Shown here one piece after another: positions 33,711-43,332 of a stretch of 55,180 nt of DNA. The stretch's first letter is position 1; each line of letters starts with the position of its first letter. The DNA is from Fibrobacter sp. (GTDB lineage Bacteria; Fibrobacterota; Chitinivibrionia; Chitinivibrionales; Chitinispirillaceae). Under the pieces are notes generated by a model. It saw nothing but the letters and a program-made list of their open reading frames with translations, was not told the origin of the DNA and did no database searches. Made by a program: the position numbers and the translations under genes. The DNA lies in NCBI GenBank assembly GCA_012513915.1, contig JAAZBG010000111.1:1-55180 (forward strand), written 5' to 3'.

Positions 33711-35805
33711 TAAGAAATTCAACTTTTTTCTTAATACACCACTACCTGGTGATGATACACTCATAGTTGAGTCTTTCAGTGGTACCGAAGAGATTTCACA
33801 CCTCTATTCATTTGTTGTGGAAGCCAAATCGCACAGAACATCGCTTTCATTAGATGCACTGATTGGAAAACAGGTCACCCTTGGTATTACTCTTGGCGAC
33901 TACAGAAAACGGTACATTTCCGGTTATGTCAGGAGGTTTATGCAGCCCAGCAGTCGTGAAGACCTTAACCATTACCGCATCGAGATAGTACCCTGGTTGT
34001 GGTTTCTGACGCAACGGTCGGATTGCCGGATTTTTCAGGAGAAAACAGCGCTTGAGATTATCAAAGAGGTTTTTGATGCTGCCGGATTTTCCGGTAACTA
34101 TGAGATGAAAACCACCGCAACCTATCGCAAACGGGAGTACTGTGTCCAGTACCGGGAAACTGATTTTAATTTCGTTTCACGCCTGATGGAAGAGGAGGGT
34201 ATTTTCTATTACTTTACTCATGCATCAGATTCACACATGCTGGTTCTTGGTGATAGTCCCAGCGCTCATAAACCGCTTCAACCTGTTGGTAATGTAATTT
34301 ATTACCGCTCATCCGAAGAGCAGCAGCGGCGTCCTGCAGTGATGGATTTTGTTGCCGAGCATTCAGTAAGATCAACCAAAGTATCCCTGAGAGACTTTGA
34401 CTTTGTAAAGCCATCATCCGATCTTACGGTGATGCAGAATGCAAGCGACAAGTACGAAGTGTACGACTATCCCGGAAATTATACGGAACGGCCCGATGGT
34501 GAACATTATGCGAAGATGCGGCTCGAACATCATCAATCGCTTGTCAAACAGTTCTCCGGAACGGCTACCGATCGTAGGCTTGTTACCGGTTCAACATTCG
34601 ATCTTACGGAACATCCGCGGGCTGAGTACAATGCAACCTATTTACTTACTGCTGTTCGTCATAGCGGAAGTCAATCTGAAGAGAGTGAGACCTATCAGTG
34701 CAGCTTTGAGTGTATTCCATCGGATGTACCATTCCGTCCGCAGTGCAATGCTGTAAAGCCCACCATTTTCGGTTGTCAGACAGCTGTGGTCACGGGGCCT
34801 TCAGGCGAGGAGATCTGGCTTGACAAGTATGGAAGAATCAAGGTACAGTTCCACTGGGACCGTGTTGGCAAAAAGGACGAAAACTCAAGCTGCTGGATTC
34901 GGGTCGCGCGCAACTGGGCCGGAAAAAACTGGGGTATGGCTTTTCATCCAAGAATCGGTCAGGAAGTTATCATCCAGTTTATCGAAGGTGATGTTGACAA
35001 ACCGATCGTAACCGGTTCCGTTTACAACGAAGAACAGATGCCGCCATACGAGCTGCCGGCCAACTCCACACAGAGCACCATAAAATCACGAAGCTCCAAA
35101 GACGGAACACCTGAAAATTTCAACGAGATCCGCTTTGAGGACAAAAAGGGAGCGGAGCATTTTCTGATCCACGCGGAAAAAGACCACATGGTGGAGGTGG
35201 AGAATGATGAGACTCATTCGGTGGGGCATGATGAATCGCATTCAGTAGGAAATGATGAAACGCATACTGTAAAAAATAACCGCACTACAACAATTGATAA
35301 GGATGATACACTAACTGTCAAGCAAAACAGAACGGTTACTGTTGATGGTACTCATACTGAGACTATTAAACAGGATACTACTATCAAAATCGCTCAGGGA
35401 AATTACGATCATAAGGTTGAAGCGGGAACTGCAACGTATCTTGTTAAAAGTGATGTGACCGAAACCTACAATGCCAACCAATCGACAACTGTTGCTGGTG
35501 ATATTACTGTTAAGTCAAACAGTTCATTTATTCATCTCACTGCATCGACTGATATCATACTGGAGGTTGGTAGTAGCAAGCTTGAGATGTATCAGGACGG
35601 GACCATTATATTGACTGGGAACGCGGTTCTGGTGAAGGCCAACGATGCTCTCAGAATGGTTGGTTCCAATTCGGCAGTAATATCGGGGCAAACAGTCGCG
35701 TCGGAAGCGGCAGGCGAAAATACAATAACCGGTTCAAACATTATGTCATCGGCTTCTATAAATAATATTGTTAAAGGTGATGTCGCAGTTTTGCTTAATC
35801 CCTGA
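33703..35805 (+). CDS. vgrG: T6SS spike protein VgrG (TssI), first copy
   Basis: ATG 33703 has GGGGAGG seven bases upstream and gives 700 residues. The gp27-like base (about 1-370) includes E-E-I-S-H-L-Y-S-F, Y-C-V-Q-Y-R-E-T-D and R-L-M-E-E-E-G-I-F-Y-Y-F. The gp5 OB fold (about 385-460) has W-A-G-K-N-W-G and P-R-I-G-Q-E-V-I-I-Q-F-I-E-G-D. From about 500 a beta-helix needle repeats D-E-T-H-x-V and N-R-T-x-T-V. No extra effector domain follows the needle, so cargo is probably bound through the PAAR-like/Rhs proteins and DUF2169 adaptors next door. Confidence 0.95.
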   Translation: MFNKKFNFFLNTPLPGDDTLIVESFSGTEEISHLYSFVVEAKSHRTSLSLDALIGKQVTLGITLGDYRKRYISGYVRRFMQPSSREDLNHYRIEIVPWLWFLTQRSDCRIFQEKTALEIIKEVFDAAGFSGNYEMKTTATYRKREYCVQYRETDFNFVSRLMEEEGIFYYFTHASDSHMLVLGDSPSAHKPLQPVGNVIYYRSSEEQQRRPAVMDFVAEHSVRSTKVSLRDFDFVKPSSDLTVMQNASDKYEVYDYPGNYTERPDGEHYAKMRLEHHQSLVKQFSGTATDRRLVTGSTFDLTEHPRAEYNATYLLTAVRHSGSQSEESETYQCSFECIPSDVPFRPQCNAVKPTIFGCQTAVVTGPSGEEIWLDKYGRIKVQFHWDRVGKKDENSSCWIRVARNWAGKNWGMAFHPRIGQEVIIQFIEGDVDKPIVTGSVYNEEQMPPYELPANSTQSTIKSRSSKDGTPENFNEIRFEDKKGAEHFLIHAEKDHMVEVENDETHSVGHDESHSVGNDETHTVKNNRTTTIDKDDTLTVKQNRTVTVDGTHTETIKQDTTIKIAQGNYDHKVEAGTATYLVKSDVTETYNANQSTTVAGDITVKSNSSFIHLTASTDIILEVGSSKLEMYQDGTIILTGNAVLVKANDALRMVGSNSAVISGQTVASEAAGENTITGSNIMSSASINNIVKGDVAVLLNP

Positions 35806-35896
35806 ACGTAAAGAATGGTGATCTTATTTAAATGGAGATTTCCCAATTAAAACAATAAAGCATGCAAACGATAAAAGGAATTAGTGGAAATTAGAA

Positions 35897-37009
35897 ATGA
35901 CTTCGGTAGCAGCAACAAAATCACCACCGGAACCTTTTGCCTTTATTCCCGGTACTGACACAACTGGTCAACCGATTTTTTCGGTTCTTGTTAAACGGTC
36001 CTATCGTATCGAGGACAGGCAGCATTTGTGTCGGATCGATACGAAAAGTGAACTGCGAAAGATTGACAAGTACTATGACGGAGGTGATCCGTTAACAACT
36101 ACGGTACAATACGAAAATGAAACAGCAGGATTTAAGCCTTTGACTGATGTTGTTGTTATCGGGAATGCGCATACTCCCGAAGGAATAGAATGCCTCGAAA
36201 TGGATGTATGTGTTGAGATTGGGCATGTAATGAAAGTTATCAGAATTATTGGTGATCGTCGGTGCCAATATCGTAAAGGAATGGATCCTCGTATCGGTGA
36301 ACCTCTACCATTTACCACAATGCCAATTCGCTATGAGCTTGCTTATGGAGGAAAAGATGAGAAAAGTAATCCGAAGTCACCGTTTTTTTATCCGCGCAAC
36401 TATCAGGGACGAGGAATCGTCATAAAGAATCGTCCTGAACTCGTTGATGATCTTCAATTACCTAACATAGAAGATCCGGCTGACCTTCTCTCTCCAGACA
36501 GGATCATACTTGACAAGCCGGAAAGGTGGGTTGATCAGCCGATGCCGCAGGGATTCGGGTGGTATAGCCGTACATGGTATCCCCGCAGTATTTATGCAGG
36601 AGCTGTTCCCGGGTTCATGGATATTGACTGCCTGACTGCTGAGGAAAAACTTGGTTTAGTGCCTGCCAACCATGTAAAGCTTGCACGTCGGTTCAAATTA
36701 CCAATGTTTGATATAAAATTTAATAATGGAGCATCTCCGGGGCTTGCTTTGCCATATTTGCGTGGAGACGAACAACTACGAATCGTTAATATGACAAAGG
36801 TTGGTGATCTGTGTTTCAAACTTCCAGGCGAAAAGCCGTCAGCTGCTATTGATATTGGATTTGGAAGCAATACACCGGATCCGGTGATGCAAACGGTTTG
36901 CGTACGCACTGAGGATCTTGAGGTTGATATCATCTGGAGTTTCAGCGTTCCCTATCCGGGAATCAGTTGGCTTTCAAATATGAAAAAACTCAAAATTGAG
37001 GTTGTTTGA
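35897..37009 (+). CDS. DUF2169 T6SS effector-adaptor protein, copy 1
   Basis: The 370-residue soluble protein fits DUF2169, a family found beside VgrG, PAAR and effector genes and thought to help load effectors onto the spike. Typical stretches are V-L-V-K-R-S-Y, Y-Y-D-G-G-D-P, T-D-V-V-V-I-G-N-A, G-D-R-R-C, E-L-A-Y-G-G-K-D, Y-P-R-N-Y-Q-G-R-G, L-P-N-I-E-D-P and F-F/N-N-G-A-S-P-G-L-A-L-P-Y-L-R-G-D-E. It is a paralogue of the next gene, with three bases between them. Confidence 0.82.
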   Translation: MTSVAATKSPPEPFAFIPGTDTTGQPIFSVLVKRSYRIEDRQHLCRIDTKSELRKIDKYYDGGDPLTTTVQYENETAGFKPLTDVVVIGNAHTPEGIECLEMDVCVEIGHVMKVIRIIGDRRCQYRKGMDPRIGEPLPFTTMPIRYELAYGGKDEKSNPKSPFFYPRNYQGRGIVIKNRPELVDDLQLPNIEDPADLLSPDRIILDKPERWVDQPMPQGFGWYSRTWYPRSIYAGAVPGFMDIDCLTAEEKLGLVPANHVKLARRFKLPMFDIKFNNGASPGLALPYLRGDEQLRIVNMTKVGDLCFKLPGEKPSAAIDIGFGSNTPDPVMQTVCVRTEDLEVDIIWSFSVPYPGISWLSNMKKLKIEVV

Positions 37010-37012
37010 TAT

Positions 37013-38143
37013 ATGATTGACAATGGAATAATGTCTACTGAAACTGAATGTGCCGTAAAGAAAACACCTGAACGGGTTGTAATACTATCCGGACAAACAC
37101 CTGATGGTGACTATATTTTGAGCACACTGTTTAAGAGAACCTACGATATCATACCGGGAGGTGTGTGTACACGTGCCTTAATTGATGCGCCGATGAACTC
37201 CGGTGATGTCAACTATGACGGACCAATGAATTCATCATTGAAGTTTGAAAGTGATTTTATCCCCTGGAAGAACAGGACTGATATCGTTTTCAATGGAGCA
37301 GCATATGCTCCGCAGCAAAAACCTCTGAAACAGCTTATAGCAACACTCTCTGTTGGTTCGGTAACAAAAAGTATATTCGTAACCGGCGACCGTACCTGCA
37401 CTTTTCGTCTGCACAGAGATCCTCTGTTTAGTGAACCGTTACCTTTTGTTAAAATGGATATTCGCTATGAACGTGCGTATGGAGGTATTGATATATACTC
37501 AAATCCGGCCATGCAGTATGGTTATCCGCGAAATCATTTAGGGTGCGGTTTTGTCGTAAAAAACAATCGCAGAAGTATTGATGAGCTCCAGCTTCCAAAT
37601 ATTGAAGATCCTGAGAATATCCTGCATCCTGGAAATATCTGTTGTGGAGATTTTAAAAGGTGGGAGCTGCAACCTTTGTCACAAGGGTTTGGATGGTATG
37701 CTAAATTCTGGCAGCCGCGTGCTGCGCTTGCCGGAGTAATGCCTGCAGACCGTGCCGTTGAAGAGAAGTTACGAAATGCTTTTGAACTTCTGGTTCCAAA
37801 GTCACAAAAGGCGTTGTTTGCTCAGACGAAACTTCCATCAATGGATTTTTCCTTCTTTAATGGAGCCTCGCAGGGCTTGGCAGTACCATATCTCAATGGT
37901 GATGAACAGGTACAGTGTGTCAATCTGTCAGCGGAGTCAGTTATTGGTTTCAGACTTCCCGGGGAAAAACCGAAGCTGAGAGTCGATTTTGGTTTTGGTG
38001 AACAACAACCTGAAACAGTACTCCACACAGTATTAATTCGAATGGAGGAAAAGCAGGTTGATCTCGTTTGGCGTGGTGCAGTTCCCTATCCCGGACCGGA
38101 TTGGTTACCGCAAATGAAGAAAAAGGAGATCTCACTGGAATGA
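37013..38143 (+). CDS. DUF2169 T6SS effector-adaptor protein, copy 2
   Basis: The 376-residue paralogue of the preceding gene has the same landmarks in the same order: F-K-R-T-Y, T-D-I-V-F-N-G-A-A, G-D-R-T-C, E-R-A-Y-G-G-I-D, Y-P-R-N-H-L-G-C-G, L-P-N-I-E-D-P, F-F-N-G-A-S-Q-G-L-A-V-P-Y-L-N-G-D-E and L-P-G-E-K-P. The N-termini and several loops differ clearly, so this is an old duplication. The two may serve different cargo or act as a heteromer. It is followed by the PAAR-like and Rhs genes. Confidence 0.82.
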   Translation: MIDNGIMSTETECAVKKTPERVVILSGQTPDGDYILSTLFKRTYDIIPGGVCTRALIDAPMNSGDVNYDGPMNSSLKFESDFIPWKNRTDIVFNGAAYAPQQKPLKQLIATLSVGSVTKSIFVTGDRTCTFRLHRDPLFSEPLPFVKMDIRYERAYGGIDIYSNPAMQYGYPRNHLGCGFVVKNNRRSIDELQLPNIEDPENILHPGNICCGDFKRWELQPLSQGFGWYAKFWQPRAALAGVMPADRAVEEKLRNAFELLVPKSQKALFAQTKLPSMDFSFFNGASQGLAVPYLNGDEQVQCVNLSAESVIGFRLPGEKPKLRVDFGFGEQQPETVLHTVLIRMEEKQVDLVWRGAVPYPGPDWLPQMKKKEISLE

Positions 38144-38182
38144 ATCGTACTAAAAACAGATCTGCAGAAAGGATGTCATTAT

Positions 38183-38962
38183 ATGCCTAATTTTAATGCA
38201 GTTAAATTGACTGATTTTGTTGTAGGGGTCGATGTGCATCCTCTTGCACCGGGGGTGCCGATACATCCGTATTTCGGACCTATTTTTCTTTGGCATTCAC
38301 CCCAATTTCCAAAGTCAAATGTGTTTATTAATGGAATGCCTGCCTGCACGATTGGATCTATGGGGTATTTTCTGCATATTCCCCAGGGTGCAGTACCGGT
38401 TGAACCCACCAATGCTCCGTATTGGTTTCGATATCTCACCAACGTGGTCATGGGGGTCGTTTTGATGGGATTATCAACTATTGCAAATATCGTGATTGCT
38501 TCAATATCAGCAATTATTCCAAATAAACCTGCATACATTGATGATTTCATTGGTGAAGTGACCGGAAGTACCGGGGCGACTTCGGGAGGGTGGGCGATGG
38601 TCGGTACCAGTTTTTCGATTTTTACCAGTTGGCAAACCTGGGTACAATTACTGATGCCGCCAATTCCTTTTTGTGGATCGCAGGGGTCAACAGCTCTTGG
38701 GAACCCTAAGGTTACTGTCAATGGAAGCCCATTAGCAATTGTTTGTCCGTTGGCAGCAACGTCCTGCAGTATGATTCCGGTTGTTCCTAATGCAATGCCG
38801 CTCGGATTTAGTAATGTTATGGTTGGTATGAGTATAGACGATTTGATAAAAGGATTGTTGGTGAATGCTGTAAAGTCCGGTATTTCCGAAGGAATCGGAG
38901 CTGGTGTTGGCAGATTAAGCAACAAAATTACCGGCAAATTGTTTTGTGGATGTAAAAAATAA
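38183..38962 (+). CDS. PAAR-like spike-tip protein with a membrane-helix segment
   Basis: The 259-residue protein shows two PAAR-like halves. One has N-V-F-I-N-G-M-P-A-C-T-I-G-S-M-G (about 49-66), the other has N-P-K-V-T-V-N-G-S-P-L-A-I-V-C-P-L (about 174-190) with T-S-C following. Between them lies a hydrophobic stretch of about 30 residues (about 85-115). PAAR proteins sharpen the VgrG spike and attach effectors; membrane helices in such proteins often help toxin passage. Position between DUF2169 and Rhs genes supports the call. A long antisense frame covers the same bases and is rejected. Confidence 0.68.
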   Translation: MPNFNAVKLTDFVVGVDVHPLAPGVPIHPYFGPIFLWHSPQFPKSNVFINGMPACTIGSMGYFLHIPQGAVPVEPTNAPYWFRYLTNVVMGVVLMGLSTIANIVIASISAIIPNKPAYIDDFIGEVTGSTGATSGGWAMVGTSFSIFTSWQTWVQLLMPPIPFCGSQGSTALGNPKVTVNGSPLAIVCPLAATSCSMIPVVPNAMPLGFSNVMVGMSIDDLIKGLLVNAVKSGISEGIGAGVGRLSNKITGKLFCGCKK

Positions 38963-39042
38963 AGGGCTATGTCAAGTTGTTTTTCTGTGAAACAGCAAAT
39001 AACAGTAAACGGATATGATTTCATAAGGATCTGGAAAATTTC

Positions 39043-42000
39043 ATGAAAAGTGGAAAAATGTCAATTGGTCATCCTGTCGATGTCGCAACGGGGATGGTAA
39101 CTGAAGACAAAACGGATATTGCAATTGCAGGAAAAGTTCCGCTTACGTGGGAACGGCACTATAACCACTTTATGCATGATCAGGAGCACTCACCTCTGGG
39201 TATTGGCTGGTCAAACCGTTATTTTGCTACTCTTACCAGAGAGGAATCCCGTTTCTGTCTTAATAGTGCCGATGGTGATACTGTTTATTTCGATGATCCT
39301 GAAAATTCGGTTGACAAGGGTGTAATAGTACGGAACCTGACTACCTCTCAGGAACTTTCAGCGTATCGTGATAATTACATTGTGACTAACTGGGATGTTG
39401 AAACGGGGAAAATCGAACGGTATGTATTTAAAACCTCTGGTTCCGGATATGAAGCACGACTTGCAAGTATTGAGGATATCACCGGTCAGGCACTTGACCT
39501 GATCTATGATTCCAATGCCCGTCTTAGCGGGATAACGCAGCGTTTAGAGAAAAAACGTCTTATCATCGCGTATACAACTGCAAACCAGATAGAAAAAGTC
39601 AGTCTCGAACTGTCAAAGTATAACTCCCGTACACTGGTATACTATTCGTATGATGAACGGGGATGCCTTGTTGCGGCAAAAGATGCCAGAGGGTTTATTG
39701 ACCGGTACGAATATGATGAACAAAAACGTTTGACACGTGAAATAGTCAAGGATGGCGGGATCTTTTATTTCAACTATGACGATAAAGATCGCTGTGTTAA
39801 AACTTCCGGATTTGATCGATATGACGAAAAAACCTTGAAATTCCTCGATCATATTGGATGGACCGAAGTAACAAACAGCAATGGTTACACTACGCGATAT
39901 CAGCATACACCGGATGGACAGGTGTTATGTGTAGCGGAACCTACTGGCGGGATGAAAACTACAGAGTATGATGATGCTGGTCGAATTGTCAAAGAGATCG
40001 ATGCGCTTGGTGGGGCGATTGCGTATGAGTATGACACGATGGGAAACAGGTCGAAGATTACGGATCAGCTTGGAAATCGTTGGGAAATAGAATTCAACGG
40101 CAATCATCAGCCGGTGAAATTGACAGCACCCAATGGAGGTGTGTGGACACGAAAATATGATAAACAGCACCGGCTTATTGAGACAACTAATCCCCTTGGT
40201 GCAGTCTGGAATCTGAAATATGATTTTAAGGGAAATCTTGTTTCGTCAACAGATCCTCTTGGAGCAGAGTTCAGGCAGTCATTTACAACTAATGGCATTC
40301 TCCATAATATCACCGATCCGCTTGGAAATGTTACAAAATATCAGTTTGATGAGGAAAACAGGCTCATTGAGAAACTGGGGCCGCTGGGAGATACCACCAG
40401 GTTTGAATACGATACTGCAGGAAATCCGCTGAGAATCATCTTTCCGGATAAGACTACGATCAGAGGTGAGTACAATGCAGGTGGACAACTGACGAAGTTT
40501 ATTGACGGAGAAGGAAGAGAAACCCGATACCGTTACGGCTCCTGCAGTAGACTTCTGGAGAAGGCCGATCCGAATGGCAACAGTGTACGATTTGAATGGG
40601 GAACCGAGCCGAAGCAGCTTGACCGTGTGATTAATGAAAAAGGTGAGGTTCATACCTTCGATCGGGATGGCTCAGGAAGAGTTATCAGAGAAACTGGATT
40701 TGACAAACGGGTTACGCGCTTCGACTACGATATGGCAGGCCGCCTCCTGGCAACTACGAATAACATGGACAAACGTATTGTCTTCAAACGCAATGCAAAA
40801 GGTATGCTGGTCAAGGAAACACTGCCAGGCGGTGGAGCTATCTCCTTTGATTATGATCCGATCGGTAATCTCATCTCTGCTGTAAATGAAGAGTGTAAGG
40901 TCGCATTTGAGCGGGATCCTCTTGGTAGAATTATTAAAGAGTTGCAGGGCGATGATTGGGTTGAGACTGAATATGATGCTGCAAGCAATATTGTTCGAAA
41001 TACCACGAGTAAAGGTTTTGAAGTAACATACAAAAACAACACAAATGGTGATATGGTCGAGCTTACAACGAATGGTAATCATACAGTAGGATTCAACCGC
41101 AACTCCTATGGTGAAGAAACATCCCGCTTGCTGCCGGGAAAACGCGCAAGGCTTGACCGTGAATATGACAATGTCGGACAGATGGTCGAGCAGCGGCTGC
41201 ATGTGCTTCCTAAAGATGTCTCGTATGCACTCAGTTTATCAGATGATCTGTCAGCAGGAACAAAAAGTAATATTGCGGTGAGCAGAAGTTACCGGTATGA
41301 CAATGCCGGTTCGTTAACTTCAATAAATGATGGTTTCTGGGGAAAGACGGAGTATGTCTACGATCCCGCACAGAGGCTGATTAAGGCATTACGATCACAG
41401 GGTGAGAGTGAACAGTTCGCGTATGACAGTACCGGGAACATGGTACAGAAAATTTCCGGAAGCGAGGAGATCCTGAGTACCTATGGTGCAGGTAATCAGC
41501 TCCAGAGTTCTGGTGATACAAAGTACGAATATGATAACAATGGTCGACGGATAAGAAAAATTGAACAAGCATCCACATCTTCACCCCATGAGTGGATTTA
41601 CACCTGGGATGAGCGGGATCAGCTGAAAACGGTTACAAAACCTGATGGAGAGGTGTGGGAATATTCGTATGATGCATTAGGTCGACGTATTTCAAAAAAA
41701 GGTTCTGAGAAAACTGAGCAATTTGTATGGTATGGGAATGTTGTTATTCACCATTTAGTAAATGAATCTGAGCCGATTACCTGGCTTTTTGAGCAAAGTT
41801 CTTTCAGGCCCCTTGGAAAAATAGAAAATGACAAATTCTATTCAGTAATTACCGACCACCTCGGGACTCCGCGGGAGATGGTGGATGAAGCGGGAAAAAT
41901 AGTTTGGTCTGTAGTACATAAGTCGTGGGGACTTGTTGATAGAACAGGAGTAAATGAGATTGATTGTCAGATACGATTCCAGGGACAGTGGTTCGATGAT

Positions 42001-42561
42001 GAAAGCGGATTATGTTACAATAGGTTCAGGTATTATGATGGTGAGGTGGGGCAGTTTTTATGTAAGGATCCGATTGGATTGGCGGGGGGATTGAATGAAT
42101 ATAAGTATGTTGAAAATCCAATAATAAAATTTGATAGGTTCGGATTAAGTGATGAACAAGGGTATCTTTTTCGAGGTGATAATAATTATCGAAGAGGCGA
42201 AAGTATTGGTCAACCTCGATCAGAAGGTGTTACTGCAGAATCGATAATTAATCATGTGAATGAAAGTGGAGATGGGAGTCTTACATCTTTTTCTACGAAA
42301 AAATCAAGGGGTACAGCCAGCGATCGTGGTGCCGAATTTTTTGGTAGAGCAGTTAAGGTGAGTAATGCAGATCTCACGGAACTTGCTAGTGCAGGAAAAA
42401 TCAGGATGATTACTCCAGAAGAGGCTAGAGATATAATTAGTGCTCACCCAAAAAGTAAGATAAGAAGACAGGCAAATGATATAATGGCTAATATGAAACG
42501 GAATAATGAAGTCTTAATCGAGGGAGAAATTCCTGCAGATAAGATTAAAGGATGTAGTTAA
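39043..42561 (+). CDS. Rhs/YD-repeat T6SS effector with C-terminal ADP-ribosyltransferase-like toxin
   Basis: The 1172-residue protein opens with the Rhs N-terminal region (G-H-P-V-D-V-A-T-G), followed by many YD repeats (Y-E-Y-D, G-R, L-T patterns) that build the toxin-holding cocoon. The core ends with D-P-I-G-L-A-G-G-L-N and D-R-F-G-L (1031-1035), the usual self-cleavage site. The 137-residue tip carries L-F-R-G-D (R1044), T-S-F-S-T (S1082, S1084) and E-G-E (E1160, E1162). This is the R/S-x-S/E-x-E layout of ADP-ribosyltransferases. The ART call is by motif only. The tip is more AT-rich than the core, fitting exchange of toxin tips. Confidence 0.85.
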   Translation: MKSGKMSIGHPVDVATGMVTEDKTDIAIAGKVPLTWERHYNHFMHDQEHSPLGIGWSNRYFATLTREESRFCLNSADGDTVYFDDPENSVDKGVIVRNLTTSQELSAYRDNYIVTNWDVETGKIERYVFKTSGSGYEARLASIEDITGQALDLIYDSNARLSGITQRLEKKRLIIAYTTANQIEKVSLELSKYNSRTLVYYSYDERGCLVAAKDARGFIDRYEYDEQKRLTREIVKDGGIFYFNYDDKDRCVKTSGFDRYDEKTLKFLDHIGWTEVTNSNGYTTRYQHTPDGQVLCVAEPTGGMKTTEYDDAGRIVKEIDALGGAIAYEYDTMGNRSKITDQLGNRWEIEFNGNHQPVKLTAPNGGVWTRKYDKQHRLIETTNPLGAVWNLKYDFKGNLVSSTDPLGAEFRQSFTTNGILHNITDPLGNVTKYQFDEENRLIEKLGPLGDTTRFEYDTAGNPLRIIFPDKTTIRGEYNAGGQLTKFIDGEGRETRYRYGSCSRLLEKADPNGNSVRFEWGTEPKQLDRVINEKGEVHTFDRDGSGRVIRETGFDKRVTRFDYDMAGRLLATTNNMDKRIVFKRNAKGMLVKETLPGGGAISFDYDPIGNLISAVNEECKVAFERDPLGRIIKELQGDDWVETEYDAASNIVRNTTSKGFEVTYKNNTNGDMVELTTNGNHTVGFNRNSYGEETSRLLPGKRARLDREYDNVGQMVEQRLHVLPKDVSYALSLSDDLSAGTKSNIAVSRSYRYDNAGSLTSINDGFWGKTEYVYDPAQRLIKALRSQGESEQFAYDSTGNMVQKISGSEEILSTYGAGNQLQSSGDTKYEYDNNGRRIRKIEQASTSSPHEWIYTWDERDQLKTVTKPDGEVWEYSYDALGRRISKKGSEKTEQFVWYGNVVIHHLVNESEPITWLFEQSSFRPLGKIENDKFYSVITDHLGTPREMVDEAGKIVWSVVHKSWGLVDRTGVNEIDCQIRFQGQWFDDESGLCYNRFRYYDGEVGQFLCKDPIGLAGGLNEYKYVENPIIKFDRFGLSDEQGYLFRGDNNYRRGESIGQPRSEGVTAESIINHVNESGDGSLTSFSTKKSRGTASDRGAEFFGRAVKVSNADLTELASAGKIRMITPEEARDIISAHPKSKIRRQANDIMANMKRNNEVLIEGEIPADKIKGCS

Positions 42562-42562
42562 T

Positions 42563-42844
42563 ATGAATAATCAAATACGAATTGGAGATGCACCAAACAC
42601 TTACAACCCTGCACTTATTGTCCTAGTTGATTTAGGGTTTAAAATCAGTATCTTACCAGATGAAGAAAATGAAGATAAACTAGGTCTTTGGTGCGCACAA
42701 AAAGATAATGTCGAACTGATCGCAGATGATCCATTGTCATTACTCGGTTTAGCTGCTCTTTGGAAGAACAGAGGGGATAAATGGCGCAGGAAAGAAGATA
42801 AAAATTATTATCAGGATATTATCGCTAAAACATATCCCGACTGA
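42563..42844 (+). CDS. Probable immunity protein for the Rhs toxin
   Basis: The 93-residue acidic protein starts one base after the Rhs stop, exactly where Rhs immunity genes are found. It has no signal peptide or membrane helix, so it would act in the cytoplasm, matching a cytosolic toxin. I do not recognise its family. Its sequence includes a W-C-A-Q-K-D-N stretch and a D-D-P-L-S-L-L-G-L-A-A-L-W helix near the C-terminus. The assignment rests on position and size. Confidence 0.65.
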   Translation: MNNQIRIGDAPNTYNPALIVLVDLGFKISILPDEENEDKLGLWCAQKDNVELIADDPLSLLGLAALWKNRGDKWRRKEDKNYYQDIIAKTYPD

Positions 42845-43332
42845 ATACTTGTGATTGTGTAAATTACCATCATACTTTGCTGTAGTAAACCTGTTTTCTT
42901 TGGCAATCTCAGGATAAGCATTAGAGAACTAATGGTATCATAACTTTTTTGTGAAAGTACGATGCGATCGGTTTGTAGCTTTGTACAAATGAAAAAATTT
43001 CATAAAAACGTGACGCACGGGGCGCCCTTTATTTGTGTGATAAAGCAAACAAATGCAACATTGTATGGCCTGTCACTTGTGATTATTTAAATTGCCACCA
43101 TACATCCAGCCAGATTATTCATCATAAGTTTTTCTCACGGCACTCTGCCCAGATATATGGACAATTATAGAAATCAACAGTGAGTACGTACCATTCCCGA
43201 ATAATCGGGACTAAATTAGTATAAAAAGAGATACCAGAATTATCCTTGTAGATAGTATTTTTGCCTGTACATAACTATTCAATTTGCAACATTAGAAGTA
43301 CGACTGTTATCAACAACAAACCGGAACTCTGG
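42845..43332. other. Gene-free gap with degenerate repeat copies
   Basis: About 490 bases without a convincing gene. Two imperfect direct repeats of about 30 bases share cttgtgatt followed by aaatt and ccatac (near 42850 and 43078). The stretch 43032-43080 (gataaagca, then tatggcctg) resembles 46054-46100 upstream of the second vgrG. Both look like worn copies of the hairpin repeat family described further on. Confidence 0.45.

Noticed and set aside
38179-39024. 281-codon open frame on the minus strand over the PAAR-like gene
   Set aside because: The plus-strand frame has repeated PAAR-like motifs, fits the operon and flanking spacing, and is in the same direction as all neighbours. The minus frame has no recognisable motif and looks like the mirror of glycine/proline/valine codons.
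40672-41202. 176-codon minus-strand frame inside the Rhs gene
   Set aside because: Mirror of the YD-repeat coding sequence, without independent support.
42845-43140. Possible CRISPR-like direct repeats
   Set aside because: Only two imperfect copies of about 30 bases at 230-base distance, without regular spacers or cas genes.
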